This document shows, one piece after another, positions 45,438 through 58,672 of a stretch of DNA of 64,000 nt. How positions within the stretch are numbered: position 1 is the first letter of the stretch; every line of letters starts with the position of its first letter. Below the pieces are notes generated by a model. That model was not told where the DNA came from and did no database searches. It saw only the letters and a list, made by a program, of their open reading frames with translations. The translations under genes were made by a program, and so were the position numbers. The stretch is from Allacma fusca (taxonomy: Eukaryota > Arthropoda > Collembola > Symphypleona > Sminthuridae): NCBI GenBank assembly GCA_947179485.1, contig OX359246.1, positions 33,542,001 to 33,606,000 on the forward strand, in the 5' to 3' direction.

Positions 45438-45747
45438 TGTAGGATAAGAATATTATTCATAATGAGTATTCACGCAATTATGCATAATGTAAACAATGTT
45501 AATATCTTATCCCGCTCTTGCTCTGAGGATAATCATTGCTACTCGGTTCGACCGGGGTTTTCTTCGTAACTAACTAAACGAAACCAGTCTGAGACTGGAG
45601 ACATTAGCTTTAACATGAATGTTCTTACTGAGAAGTAATAAAAGCAACTCCAATCAATTCCCTAGTCTACTGCATACTGTTACTTGTCAAAGTGCTCTTT
45701 AGCAAGTAGGTTGATCCTGAACCTTGGGTAGTAAAGAGAACACTACA
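45438..45747. mobile_element. Solo LTR-like insertion (310 bp)
   Basis: Starts TGTAGGATAAG and ends GAACACTACA, so it has TG...CA borders in the short inverted repeat TGTAG/CTACA expected of an LTR. CCCT stands on both sides (45434-45437, 45748-45751) as a 4-bp duplication (ACCCT if the last A is counted as flank). Other module A copies run through as AACCCTTACTAC or GCCCTTACTAC. No internal retrotransposon sequence, so it probably arose by LTR-LTR recombination. Confidence 0.7.
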
Positions 45748-48700
45748 CCCTTACTACATATTTCAACAAACGTACACACAGTACGAACCCTCCCCTTGCA
45801 ACTACAAGCATGCATCGACTCCTAGTGTGAAAAACCTTTTACGAGCAATTTCTCTGTAAGGGAAAGAATGTTCAAACTCGTTCCGGTTTGTCACAATTAT
45901 AATAGTTCCCCCTGATGGAAACGCCCCCTGTAGATGCAAAACTTGTTGATGTACAACTAAAGAATACACTGTTTAAAAAGTTGTTTTGTAATTGACTATT
46001 TAATGCTGCTTATTATTCTCAGGGGATGTTAACAAATATTTACTTATAAATATTACTTAAATGATCCCTCCCACATTGGAAATAATTCCTCACGCAAATA
46101 TTTGCCACCAAATTGCAGTAAGTGATCGTCATTATGCCAACAAAGCTAAAGCAATGCGGATGTTTTTGTATGTGCATATTAGGAATTTGATGCGGAGATC
46201 CAGCAATTAAGCAAGAAAAAAAGAGGGGATGAACTCATGAAAGACGCCTAAATGAAGAGAAGGCAGTACATAGTGGTGACGGTGAAAGTGGCAGCCTGAG
46301 CAGTGAAAAATAATAAATTCCAAGGAAGTATACATAGTCCAGCCCTTACTACTTATGTATACAAACATACACACAGTACGAACTCTCCCCTTTCAACGAC
46401 AAGCCTACAATCGTAGTGTGGAAAACTTTTTACGAGTAATTTCTCAGTAAGGGTAAGAACGTTCGAAGTCGCTCCGGTTTGTCACAATTAAAATATTTCC
46501 CTCTAATGGAAACGCCCCCCTGTAGATGCAAAATTGAGCTACTTTTGGGGATGTTCTTAAACTGAGAGTGTACTGCTTGCCGTGCATTGATCTCCGGCTT
46601 TCAGATTGCATCTTTTTTGGTGGTCCAGTTTTTTGCTTTTATTCTGACCACGATGGTATCTACAGATATTCATTGCAATAAAAGATACAGGAGTTTTGAA
46701 ACATACATAATAAAGATGCAACGATCTCTAATGATAGGATACTCTAATGAGTCGTTAATCCTTGCATATCTGTATATGGATCTATGACGCCCGTTGGGAA
46801 CCTTGCTGTAAGATTAGCTTTCCCCCTTAGATTTATTTGTAGTTTATAATAATTACTCAAGCTATGCAATAGTATTTCTGGGTGTTGGGATTTATATGGT
46901 ACAACTTGAAATTGATTGTGTAAGGGAGCCGTGGCTTTGCAATCTGGATCGGGTCTAACTCATTAATTAAGTGCCCTGCAGCTTTTACGGTACTGTAGGG
47001 TACTCCGACCATCACCAACGTCGTCGTCATCGACAGTATTTTTACAGTAGAAGGAATGCGCCTTTGGGTCATTGGACCTGGTGGGTTTGACATACACAAG
47101 GACGAGGTTGACACTGTAGCATCAACCTGAGCTCTTATGCTAAAGGTGCAAGGGCTACACAGATCTGCTGTATCATGTAATTATTTATGTATGTATGTCC
47201 ACATTTATTTTATAAAGGAGTAACTACAGATACAGTTGCTCTGTCCGTCAATGCACAAGAGCACCCAGGTAAGGAAGGGATGTTTATTCAATTATGGGGG
47301 CAAGCTCTTACAACTAAATGCACACATTGTGATTGATGTTGCACAGAGCCATAGTATGTATTGTATGTATCGTTAGTTTTTAAATGTATTTAATTTGCAG
47401 TTGTTACAAATACAAGTTCAAGCTGACGTGTTTTACAGTGATGACGAGGCGGCTTTTACAAAAACTTAGTGCAGTCCTTGTTTCTGCAAATAATTTTGCA
47501 AATGACCAAAAATGTAAATTGTTCCATTGGAACGTCACGTAATTGTTACTTCTTATTAGTTTGACTTGTTGATGTACAAATAAAGAATACACTGTTTAAA
47601 AAGTTGTTTTGTAGTTGACTATTTAATGTTGTTTATTATTCTCAGAGGCTGCTAACAAATATTTACTTCAGTCATAAAAGTCTTGTGTATACATATACAT
47701 GGATTTGGGAGGTATAAGTTATGAGGCATCTTTATATCTCAGGTCCGTGACTCTGTAGTATTAACACTAATACGATCCAGCCTTAGAAGTGACATCCCTA
47801 AATAGGGACACACCAATGTAGCATGTTAGCGTTTGCCAGAAAATTAATGTGGCATTATGCACTTAAACTTGAGCATGGACCTTATTGCATTGCAATGGAG
47901 CCAACTTTTTCAACTTTTTAGGGTTGCTCCTATATAGCGAGATATGTAGATTTCACTGTGTCGCATGCCGTAATCTCTGTAAAGATTCTCAAACTTTGAA
48001 AATACATATTTTCGATCTTTTTTAATAATTATTATTGAAATCTGGTACCATATATGTCCCTTCATGTAACCACACTCCTGAATGATTACAAATGACATTT
48101 AAATCATCAGCTCTAAGAAAAACGTCAGCCAAGTTAGCGCTAACACATTATTGATAATATTAATTAATTGTATGGTTTTTGTGGTATCCTAGAATGTATT
48201 CTCTATAAGAACATCTCTGAGAGGTGCAAAATTCTCTTTTCTGAGAATTACGCCAATTATATACTATAGAAAAGTTTTGCAATGGAAAACGACAATGATA
48301 TGTTTTTGCATAGATGAATGAGTTTGTGTTTTAAAGCTCAAAAGGAACTTTAATCAGAATCAATATATTATTCTTCCTTTATAATTATTAAAGGTTAATT
48401 ATACAAACCTTCCACCCAGCTAAAGGAATAGGTATTGAGATAGCCCTTGCACATTTTTTTACACTGTCTCGTTCATACAATCAATTGCCATAATGATAGG
48501 GAGCAAGTTTGAAACACCCTTGAGCTGCATATTAACTGATTGCTTATCCATGAAATTACACTTTTCCAGCTGAACGAACGTCCTAATTTTACCCAGTGTA
48601 AACGGTTCTTTGGTTTTAGACCATATTCACTATTTCTGTAACTAATAATATTATCAAGGATGGGAGTTACATTGATAACTTATTAAAGGTCTTTGATTGA

Positions 48701-50387
48701 AATAGAATAGTGAAAGTAGTTCTCACAGAAATGTCAATATAGGAATGCTTTAAAATTGGTGTAAAAAGTCTTGCATGTTCATTTTGTGTACTTTCATATA
48801 GGTAGTCAACTCTTTCTTTTAAAATGGGAAGGTTACTAATATATGTACATATGTATGCAGTCGTGACATCCCTATACAATTATTCTAACACGGCAAAATA
48901 TCTACAATAATGTGCAGATGCTGCTATGTATATCTTACAAGTATGTAATTATAATGTAACTCTGGGCAATTTTTGTACTATTTTTTATTAAATTACTACT
49001 AAGTTTTGCTGATATAAAGGGTATGCTATATAAGAGGAACGACTATGTACAATAAATCCCCTGTACTAAAATGGTGTATAGTGAAACACCAATTAAAAGA
49101 ATGGAAGTGTTGTGTATATCTTGTAAATGCGTATGTTATGCATTAAATGATATTTCCTTGAAACTGCACAAATGTATTACTATTTTTATTTAATGCAAAC
49201 CTATAATGCTGAGTCTGTGCTAATCCCAATATCCTTTTTGTATTCACAAGTTCTTCCTATATGATTGAAAAGCACTTCAAAATTGTTACATAAACTGCTT
49301 TTATGTTTCAGTAAATCGCCACCGAGAAACTCTAGTGAGTTTATTAGGCTGAATTTCAATCAAGGAGTTTAGATAGAACCTGCCCTTTTACGCATATTGG
49401 TCAAAATGTCATTGAGATATTGATTAGAAACTAATTTGTATGACATTTTTAGTTGCTATAAAGGAGATGCAGAATTGAATACTCTATATGATAATTACTT
49501 TGGTCTGAAATACTCGTAAGGATTCTCATGTACTGGATTGCTTCTCAAGTTTGAAAAATTCTCTTTTATCTTTGAGGGAGATCTCTGGAATGTGTGCAAC
49601 GTTTTGAATAAAATACAAGTTTATTTGCAGTGTTTTAATGAAAGGAAATTTTATATATGTACATAGCTTAGCCGGAATAAGTGCCGGCAAGTTCACGTCT
49701 CACCCGTGATGATGGGAAAAATACATGTTGGAGACGGTAAAATCAAAGGAACCGACAAAACATTTTCACTGTAGATTATAAAGCAAGATGGGGAAGTTCA
49801 TCTTGGGTTAAAATCATTTTGAAATACTTTATGGCCTCCTGGGATAACGCTATTTTCTTAAACTTGCCTCATTTGTTGTGTAAAAAGGTAAAACACTTTA
49901 ACAGTGTAAAAATTAAATGCAAATTAGAGAATGTGATGCTTGTAGATATCATTTTGCCTCTTTACCCAAGAAAAGCATATTTAGTTGAAAACACTACATA
50001 TTGCTACAACCAACATCCATATTATATACTTAGGTATATAGGTATAAGTATTTGCATATGTAGTAGGTATCTCACATTAAAGGATCATGTGAGCGAAACT
50101 TTGAACCTGGGGTAATGAAATAAAGCCCAATTAAATCTCCATGTAATCTACTGATAGAGAAGAATTTTGAAATAATTTGAAGAGCTCCAGATCGTCTGGG
50201 ATAAAATCACAGCATCAGATATTGTTTCTCTAGAAACGTGAGTAACTGGTGTTCGTGAGAGATGAAGGATGTATGATACGAAATGGAATGGAGTGAATGT
50301 GTTGTAACAGAGTGGAGCAAACAACAATAGGTTAAACCTCAATCAGACTCAATTTTAATTACTGCAACAATAATGGTTACTACAAAG
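45748..50387 (+). repeat. Composite repeat, modules A, (C piece), A, B, C, D, E, F
   Basis: Rest of one module A (to 45948), a 110-bp piece of module C (45948-46060), then a second unit: A 46160-46590, B 46585-47094, C 47094-48310, D 48310-48965, E 48966-50325, F from 50325 to the insertion at 50388. All on the plus strand. No coding content. Confidence 0.72.
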
Positions 50388-51845
50388 CATACTTGCAGCC
50401 GTTCAGTTCATAAAGTGGTGAACTGAACTGAACTAGCCCTTATTCTTATTGTTTTTGAATGAACTTGAACGAACTAGCTGAATGCAAACTTTTGATTGAA
50501 TGAATTTGAATTGAACTCACCGGAGCTTATTGTGAATGTGAACGAACGTTCATCGTACGTTCAAGTAACACAAACTGAACTGAATTGAACTAAAGAGTCC
50601 AGGTTTGAATATAAACTTTTATATTTGTGAACGCAACGCGAATATCAACTATATATATATATAATTTGCATGGCCATATATTTTATAGTTATAATCTCAA
50701 AAGCTAGAACGCTGGTTTTTAAAGCGAAGCGCTTTTGTAAAATTGCTCGTTTTTGATTTTGTCCTTCTAAAGGCTCCCTCACGGGACAAGATACAACCGC
50801 CGGACCAGCGGCAAACGACCTGTTGGGTCCTGGACTAGGGAATAACGCCTTTACTTTTTCAATTTTCAAAATTTCATGAAATTTCGAAAATTCCCCGAAT
50901 TCACTTAAAAATCTAATTTAACCGTGCAAACGAATTCGTTGATCACTAAAGTCGTGGAAAATACCTTTCCCGCCCAAATTTCGTGAAATTTCGAAAATAT
51001 TCCGAATTTACGTAAAATTCTGATTTAACCACTCGAAAGAATTCCTTGATCAATAAAATCGCCGAAAATACCTTCCTCGACAAAATATTCAAAATTTTTT
51101 GAAATTTCGAAAAAACTTTGAATTGACGTGAAAAACTGGGTTAACCACAGGAACTAGATTTTAACTCGTTGATCACTAAGGCCATAAAAAATACCTTCCC
51201 TGCCTTGAAATCCGGCTTCGCTTTTGTTGCAATGGATGAATCGATTGCAGTTTTCGATTTTTGACTATGCATTTGAATGACATTAAATTAAAAACCAAAA
51301 AAAATTATTTACAAGCAAGCTGGTTTCTTATATGTATTTAATAACGCATATTTATCACATTTCGGGCGAAATCGTATGAATTAAAACGCGCAATAATTGT
51401 AAGCATATTTACATGATTTATTAACTTGTTTTCACGGAAAGCTCAAAATCAATACTGCTTTCAAAACTCCGGTGTTTTAAAAACAGTAATTTAATCAGTC
51501 ATTTAGCCAAAAATAGTTTTTTAGTCAAAGTTCAAAGTCAGTTATAAAAATCAAACTAATTGTCACTTAAATATACCATAAAATACTTTAACTACTTGGC
51601 TCGATAATGACAGATAAAGCGAACTGAACTGAACGACCGAAAAGTATATAATGAATTGAATTGAACTTTGAAAAAATACTGCAAGGGTGAACTGAACTGA
51701 ACGCAACGACTGGAAAATATGCAGTGAATTGAACTGAACTTCGACAGGCTTTGGACAACAGGAACTGAACTTAACTGAACGGCACGAAAAATTTGGGGTT
51801 GTGAATGGAACTGAATTTGAACTTTGGACCAAAACTGCAAGTATG
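50388..51845. mobile_element. GAACTGAACT-array TIR element carrying a shared internal block
   Basis: Left end CATACTTGCAG, right end CTGCAAGTATG. Arrays of TGAACTGAACTGAA units follow inside both ends (50405-50600, 51615-51835). Flanks do not show an 8-bp duplication, and the two flanks come from different contexts, so the element or its site was rearranged. Its core (50716-51260) is also present inside the unrelated-TIR element at 55238-58912. Confidence 0.65.
50716..51260 (-). repeat. Shared internal block, copy 1 (GC-rich island plus about 105-bp tandem units)
   Basis: A GC-rich stretch about 50760-50850 (AGCGGCAAACGACCTGTTGG) is followed by three diverged units of about 105 bp, each with GAATTCGTTGATCACTAA and AATACCTTCCC phrases. 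The same block occurs at 55585-56030 and 56030-56900. On the minus strand the GC-rich part keeps a frame, PGPNRSFAAGPAVVS then PVREPLEGQNQKR, in all three copies. Confidence 0.6.
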
Positions 51846-52165
51846 GTTGAAACCTTTCGATGGTTTTATTTATGCATGAATATTATAGATATAAGCTTTA
51901 AACACAAAGCAGGAATTATGATTTTTTCCCCTATATTATTCTGTTCTAAGTCAGTAGTCCAGATTTGGGAATGTGAAAATCTGGAAGCATTAACAAGCAA
52001 GTAACTCGTTTCTTATACGTTACATAATTACTGATGATTTGTTTTCATGCATGTATTTGGGAGTAGCTTTTGTTCGTGCGAGATGAAGGTTGTATGGTAC
52101 GAGATGGAAAGATGGAGTGAATGTTTGGGCTGTGTATGTTTTGAAATAAAGTGGAGTTAACAGCA
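51846..52165 (+). repeat. Repeat flank including the empty site of hAT copy 3
   Basis: 51893-52130 matches 37834-37889 plus 39603-39780; GTTCTAAG at 51943-51950 is the single-copy target. Confidence 0.75.
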
Positions 52166-52621
52166 ATAGGTTAAACCTCACTTAGACTCGAGTCTAAATT
52201 CTGTAACAATAATAGTTAGAAGCTAAGCTAAACTAGCACAAAGTGCTAGATTAAAAAGAATACAAATAAATTACGAATCTTTGGAAAAAGTGCACTCCCA
52301 TGTGGACAAAGATAGTGTGAGTTAGGGCTAAAAATAGGACGTGTGCCGAATGAGGTGTCAGAAATTTAGAGAAAGTACTCCAGAAAATTGAGGTAGTTAC
52401 TAACTGGCTGGAGAAAAAGCGCTCCAGGAAATTGAGGTCCTAACTGAGTGAAGGCTGGAGAAGAAACGCTCCCGAGTTATCATCTCGGAGCCTTTTTATA
52501 TGTTGAAGTTATTTTGTCTTTGAAGAAAAACTTGTTACAATCAAATGAATAAAGTGTAATTTCTTATACGTAGGTATAACGCTTAAATTAGGTTAGTATC
52601 ACAAAATGATATAGGATAAAA
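52165..52621 (+). repeat. Composite repeat, module F and start of G
   Basis: GGTTAAACCTCACTTAGACT through CTTAAATTAGGTTAGTAT, with partial internal duplication of the TCCAGAAAATTGAGGT part (52380-52440). Confidence 0.7.
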
Positions 52622-53046
52622 TCACAAAATGCCTTAAATAATTTTTTCAAAAAATTCAAATAGGATGTCTTTAACGCCTGGGGAAAATTCCCAAAATCCC
52701 GGACACTTTTAATGGAGGTCAAAAAATTGTCAAATTAAAATTTTTCAGCTGGCAGGCTAATGTCGTCGGGGATTTTAAATCGGCCAAACTTCCAGTACCC
52801 GAGTAATACCCGGGTACACACAATAGATACTCGGGTACGGGTACAGGTTTTGGGTACATTACGGGTACGGGTAAATTGTGGGTACAGGTACTACATTGTA
52901 CTTTCAGGTCCGGGTACGGGTACTGAAATAATTTACCCGGATACTCGGGTATGGGTACGGGTATAGGTACAGCATTTTGTAGTACCCGATATTCGGGTAC
53001 GGGTATGGGTACGGGTACACGGTTTCTGTACCCAGTCCGAGCACTG
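52622..53046. mobile_element. GGGTAC-array hAT-like element, copy 4 (truncated)
   Basis: Corresponds to the right 425 bp of copy 1 (14670-15094), ending GTACCCAGTCCGAGCACTG. It interrupts module G between TTAGTAT and GTATACATATG. The left TIR and most of the duplication are missing, replaced by a short ACAAAATGATATAGG stretch, so the left part was lost after insertion. Confidence 0.85.
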
Positions 53047-55229
53047 GTATACATATGAGATGAGGCATATAAAAATAGTACAATTAAATAAATAGGTGAT
53101 AAAAATAGTTGTATACTAAGATTTGAGCTTGACCGGTAGTTAAACTCATTAATTTGGTTGTTACGTAAAAGGAAACATTAATTAGAATAACGTCCAAGTA
53201 TTCTTGAAAAGTTAGGATACAAGGAAGTCGGAAGTTAGCAGCCCCAGGTAAGCTACCCAAAGGCTGGTATCATATATTTAGATGCAAGCGTAATCAGTGC
53301 AAGGAAATATGCAAAGAATCTTGACTGCATATACATAATTATGTGTATTCAGAAAGTTTACGTGCAAACATAAACAAACAGAGTGCAGGCAATGGTCGTT
53401 TCAAAGATTCAAGCAGATTTTGTGGCCTCTTTCGAACAATGAAAATAACATAAATATGCCGATAAACGTGTAGTTGACTGATCGTAATAATGTGAGTTGG
53501 TATTCTCTTGCCCACTCTTCCAGCGAATGTAAATTGAAGTATACACATATTGGGATATTTGTTCTGTGCTAGAAATTGTTTAAAACGAGCAATATGGTTT
53601 ACTCATCACGTTAAAGATAATGAAATTTTATGCCAAGTACTAAAAACAATATGACCATTCCCATTGTAGATGTTTAAACAGATAGAAATGTTTATTACAT
53701 ATTTATTTTTTTTTGAACAAGCCAGCTTTGTTTGCTGCCCTTGCCTCGTGCTTCCTTTGATTTTTGTAGAAGTATTATAACATGTACATGGTTATTTAAT
53801 ATCACCTAACATTATAAATCGTAATGAGCAAGACACTGAGATATAGCTAAAGAATATTATCCATTTGTTTTCAAATCCTCACTTGTAAATTAGTTGTTAT
53901 TTTTTAAACATGTAATTTCTGTCAAAATGTACCGCAGAAGTGACACAAGGGGTGTTTAATAACATTCCTCCGAATAATCGTATGCAGAGAGAAACTATAT
54001 GTACAAAAGATTTTTTAAATATTTTAGCTTACATATTATGGAAGCATGCAAAGGATATATCATTATAATAGGCAATACGGAAATTGTACTGTAATAAACT
54101 AGTAATCGAATAAAAGCATGGTTTAAATATTCCGTTTCATTTTTGTTCAGTCATATGTCGATGTATTTGGAAAATTATTTACAATTTTATGAGAATTGTA
54201 GAGCTACGTTGTACAGTTGCATTGGAGTCCAAACTCCTGACCGTCTTTCATTATCTCAAAACTAATTTTAACTTTTAAAGGGAAAACAATCTGGTATCGA
54301 GCAAATGTATGAGTGGGAACTTCGCTTCAACAATCGACTGCTAGCAAAACAAGCTCCACAGATTTCCTAACTACACTTAACATTTCACTTCAGCAAAACA
54401 CAATCCGATTGCTTATCCACGAACATTGGCCAAGCTTTAAATCTACTTTACATTATACACTAAATTCAAGTTCATATGCTCCTGGAAGGAAACGTGTATT
54501 ATGTACGTCCATACAATGAAACTATGTATAGGCATTGCAATCACATTCCTGTACAGTGATGGAACGGCAAGTACAGTACGTATATGTTGGAGATGGAAAA
54601 CTCAATGGAAGTCAAATGCAATGTACATACATTTCAAGGTAGATGAAGGTTGGAGAAATTACTCGTTCTGGAGATTTTATTTTGTAGTCTGATTGGCCTA
54701 ATAATGTCATTTAAGTTTTGACTGATTCACATTTTGAAGCGCTGCAACACAACGAAAATGCTTTATGCTTAGATGGGGGATGAAAACATTTAATATTTGT
54801 AATCACTGAATATGGTATTTGCAGCAGGGTCAAAGCAATCTTTTCCTCATCAGTTGAAAACAGTGGGGCTTTATATGTATCTATATCTATACTGGAATCT
54901 CCGGAGACAGTACGATTATTATGACGGCGTTACACTGACTTCAATGAATTTCCAATACAATATGATTGCCAAGGGATGTCAAAATACCTGCCAGTAAATG
55001 GAGTAATTATACACAGGTCAGTGCTGCATTGCGTTTATTTAATCATGATGAGCACTTAATAATGCGAATACTTGGGGAACATCATCCAATAATGAGAGGA
55101 AATCCCTACATAGGAAATTCGATGTACACCATCAGCTCTGTCGTAGTCGCAATTTCTACCTGTAAATGGAGAATTTGAGTGAAACATAATGGCATATGAA
55201 AGTTACTGCTTGACTTAAAAATTCCGAGA
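53047..55229 (+). repeat. Composite repeat, modules G, H, I and J
   Basis: G 53047-53770, H 53770-54165, I 54165-54500, J 54500-55229. Frames at 54313-54519, 54501-54692, 54812-54997 and 54966-55178 fall in these modules and are not conserved in the other copies. Confidence 0.7.
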
Positions 55230-55584
55230 CAATTTAAGGCTGAGTTCGAGTTCTACTTTCCCGGCCACAAAATGGCTTCCACCTTCCGCTCACCCATATA
55301 TTAACACTGTAATACATAATTAACTTCCACCAGACTTCCACCTCCCACCAAACTTCCACTAGACCTTCCACCAGACTTTCCATCTAGCCTTCCACGTGAC
55401 TACCCACATTACCCATACAGACTCTGGCTTTGACAATATTTACAAAGAGCTAACTAAAAAATACTACATTGCCCCCCTACATGAGTTACTGCATGGCCGA
55501 AGCTCATTTCTTTTGTGCCCATTCATTTGAAAATGGCAGTCTAAGATCTATTTCGGTGTTTTAACTTATGTTTCGCATTTTTAA

Positions 55585-56900
55585 AGCGAAGCGCTTTTGT
55601 AAATTTGCTCGTTTTTGATTTTGTCCTTCTAAAGGCTCCCGCACGGGACGAGATACAGCGACCGGACCAGCGGCAAACGATCTGTTGGGTCCTGGACTTG
55701 GGAATAACGCCTTTATTTTTTCAATTTTCGAAATTTCATAAAATTTCAAAAATTACCCGAATTTACCTAAAAATCTGATTTAACCGCACAAACGAATTCG
55801 GTGATCACTAAAGTCGTTGAAAATACCTTGCCCACCTGAAATTTTATGAAATTTCGAAAATATTCAGAATTTACGTAAAAATCTGATTTAGCCGCACAAA
55901 CGAATTTCTTGATCCCTAAAATCGTGGAGAATACCCTCCCCGCCACAAAAATCGAATTTTGATAAAATTTCGTAACAAATCATGAAATTTCGGGGAAAAA
56001 AACTTTGAATTGACGTTAAAACCCGATTTTTTATTTTGTCCTTCTAAAGGCTCCCGCACGGGACGAGATACAACGATCGGACCAGCGGCAAACGACCTGT
56101 TGGGTCCTGGACTTGGGCATAATGCCTTTACTTTTTCAATTTTCGAAATTTCATGAAATTTCATGAAATTTTGAAAATTCCCGGAATTTACGTAAAAATC
56201 TGATTTAACCGCACAAACGAATTCCTTGATCACTATAATCGTGGAGAATACCTTCCCCACAACAAAATTCGAATTTTGATGAAATTTTGAAAAAAAACAT
56301 GAAATCTCGAAAAAACTTTGAATTGACGTGAAAACTTGATTTAACCACGGGAACATACTCGTTGATCACTAATCCCGAAAAAAAGCTTCCCCGACTCGAA
56401 ATTTCGGCAAATTTTGCAAAAACTCCCAATTTATGTAGAAACAAGATTTAACCACAGAAATGAATTCCTTGATTTCCATGGACGTGGAAAATACGCTCTT
56501 CTCCACGGCATTAGTATATTGGCAACATAATGAACAAATAACATCGTCGACGCAGTGAAATGTCAAACTTTAAAGCTACAATTTCGTTTTCGCCACGGAA
56601 ATGATTTCGATAAATAAAATACCTTCCACACAAAGACCAGGAAATAAGACTCATGATGAGAGCTGGGGATATATTTCCCACTCAGAAATTGCACGTTCGA
56701 TGACATTTCCAAAAAAGGCAAAATAAACGGTTATTATATCAACCTACTTTACTCTAAACATACATTAACAATTACCCAACCAATCAAAATTACAGCAACT
56801 TTCAATCGAGCTCACACTAGCGAGGCAGTAGCGATTCGCTTCTGTTGCAATCGATTCATCGATCGCAGTTTTGGATTTTTTATTCGTAAAATTAACACGG
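55585..56900 (-). repeat. Shared internal block, copies 2 and 3 in tandem
   Basis: Two head-to-tail versions (55585-56030, 56030-56900) of the block at 50716-51260, each beginning with the GC-rich island and continuing into about 105-bp units. The second ends TTCGCTTCTGTTGCAATCGA like copy 1 (TTCGCTTTTGTTGCAATGGA). The longest frame in the window tail, 55916-56356 (-), runs through it and mixes the conserved peptide with unit-derived sequence. I do not regard it as an established gene. Confidence 0.55.
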
Positions 56901-57288
56901 AGGTGAAAGCACTTGAGTGTTTTAAGTGAAAACTAGCTCGTGTATTAACTATAAAAATGCAGGGTATCTTCGAGGAAACAGGTTACTGTTACAAAATCAT
57001 TATATGTACAAGTATGATGGTCAGATTTCGATGGTGTTGTGTAGACTTATGTCAAAGGACTGATAAAAATCAATCACTGAAAAACCACGTGATTAGAAAG
57101 AGCTCAATTGCCGTACTTACCGGTGAACTGATTTTTAACAAAATTTTGAAAACATTTTTAGCAAATTCTGTAACCACTAACGATTAATGATAAGACGCAA
57201 AATTTTTAGCGTTGCGAATCCCGTTTCCCAATAAATTAAAACGGTGATTTACGGTTTGGATAGTCGCATACAGGGGGCAACGCATTTA

Positions 57289-58672
57289 GGGAGTGTGCAC
57301 ATATTACGTTTCATTTTATCATCATTTTTGGATCCTACCCCCCCTATCGTCATCCTAACGTCATTATTCCTTGACCCCCCTCCCCTGGAAACGTCATCAA
57401 AGCAAAAAACAAGTTTAATCAGCAGCATTTTTAGGGCGGCGTCAGCCCCCTTATAAGATAGTGTTGGCCGTGATGTCTGGTAGTTTTCCCCCGAAACTAC
57501 TAGACCAAACTGTTCAAAGTTTTAGTTATCATTGGATGGGCCGAAAACTCGTGTGAGTTTGTTATTGATTGAAACAGGTCACCGTGTTCTTATGTAAAAA
57601 AACTACTTTCCTCCGAAAATGCTCGACCCATTTTGTTCAATTATGATGAGTGTGTTAATGGTTGAAATCGGTCCACGTGTTCGTACTTAAACAAAATAAA
57701 CTAAATTTTGAAGGAAGAAAAAAAAATAATTAAGGTAAACGAATGAATACGGGTTGGAAAACTTGAGATCGCGGTCATTTTATTTTGGTTTCGCCTTCGC
57801 GGACTAAAGGGAAGTTGCAATTATTACTGTTTTTGCAAAGAGCCTATTGTTATTATAAAATTTACATTTAACGTCAATAATATCGGCAAATTCGCTCTGT
57901 ATCGAGTCAGCCACATTTACAATAACTTCATCGGTGTTTCCGACGAATACTCCGCTTGACATGCTGTGAAAAATTGCATTTGATTACTTTGAACAACAGA
58001 TTCAGTATTTTTCGAGATGCTTTCTAGCAAATATCTATGAGCATTTCTTTTGTGGGGTTCATATGCAATGTTGATAACAAAATAATAATTTATTGCACGA
58101 ATGGAGGGTTTGGCTTTCAAGGTTGTCTCGAATGCTGGGGCAATGGTAGACAGGGGATAATTTCCAGACATTTAGCATGCCATTTCACAACAAACCACCA
58201 AAGTAGGTAGATGAATCGTCCGGGTTTTCAAATACGAACTCCAGAAAAATCCTGCTTAAAGAGCACCGGAACCTGGAGAAACTTCTATATTAAACATTTG
58301 TACAAGTTACATCGCCAAGGGCGACAGCAACTGAGATCATGAAAACAAATTATTTGCAAAAGTGAAATTGACGGACGTGATTTTGTAGCCATTCTTGCGT
58401 AAGAGTTTTCGGAATGCTCATGGTTGTCAGACATTTGGACTAATGTACGGCTTGCGCATGATTATAAAATGTATCAGTGGTCTTTCACCAATGAAAGTTT
58501 GTTACTAAAAACGCTATTCTAACAATTATACGTGCCTTTCCTTACATTTTTGTGAAAATGGGTGAAACGTCATCAGTAAGATTACCCCCACCCCCCCTTG
58601 GTATACACAAAATCATCTGCTTCAAGACCCCCTCCCTCCCCCAAAAATGAAACGTAATATGTGCACACTCCC
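57289..58672. mobile_element. PIF/Harbinger-like element
   Basis: TIR GGGAGTGTGCACATATTACG (continuing TTTCATTTT) is perfect for about 29 bp at both ends. TTA on each side (57286-57288, 58673-58675), the three-base TWA duplication of PIF/Harbinger. CCCC-rich tracts lie just inside both TIRs. Frames such as 57917-58171 (-) have no recognisable nuclease or Myb motif, so it seems non-autonomous. Nested in 55238-58912. Confidence 0.85.

Noticed and set aside
46857..47114. 85-codon minus-strand frame in module B
   Set aside because: Interrupted in the paralogue at 26230-26470.
55916..56356. 146-codon minus-strand frame, the longest in the right half
   Set aside because: Runs through two repeat copies and about 105-bp tandem units inside a transposon; only the GC-rich part is conserved.
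56957..57187. Cysteine-containing frame recalling a THAP start
   Set aside because: The C-x(2-4)-C...C-x2-H spacing and the AVPTF-type end are not present.
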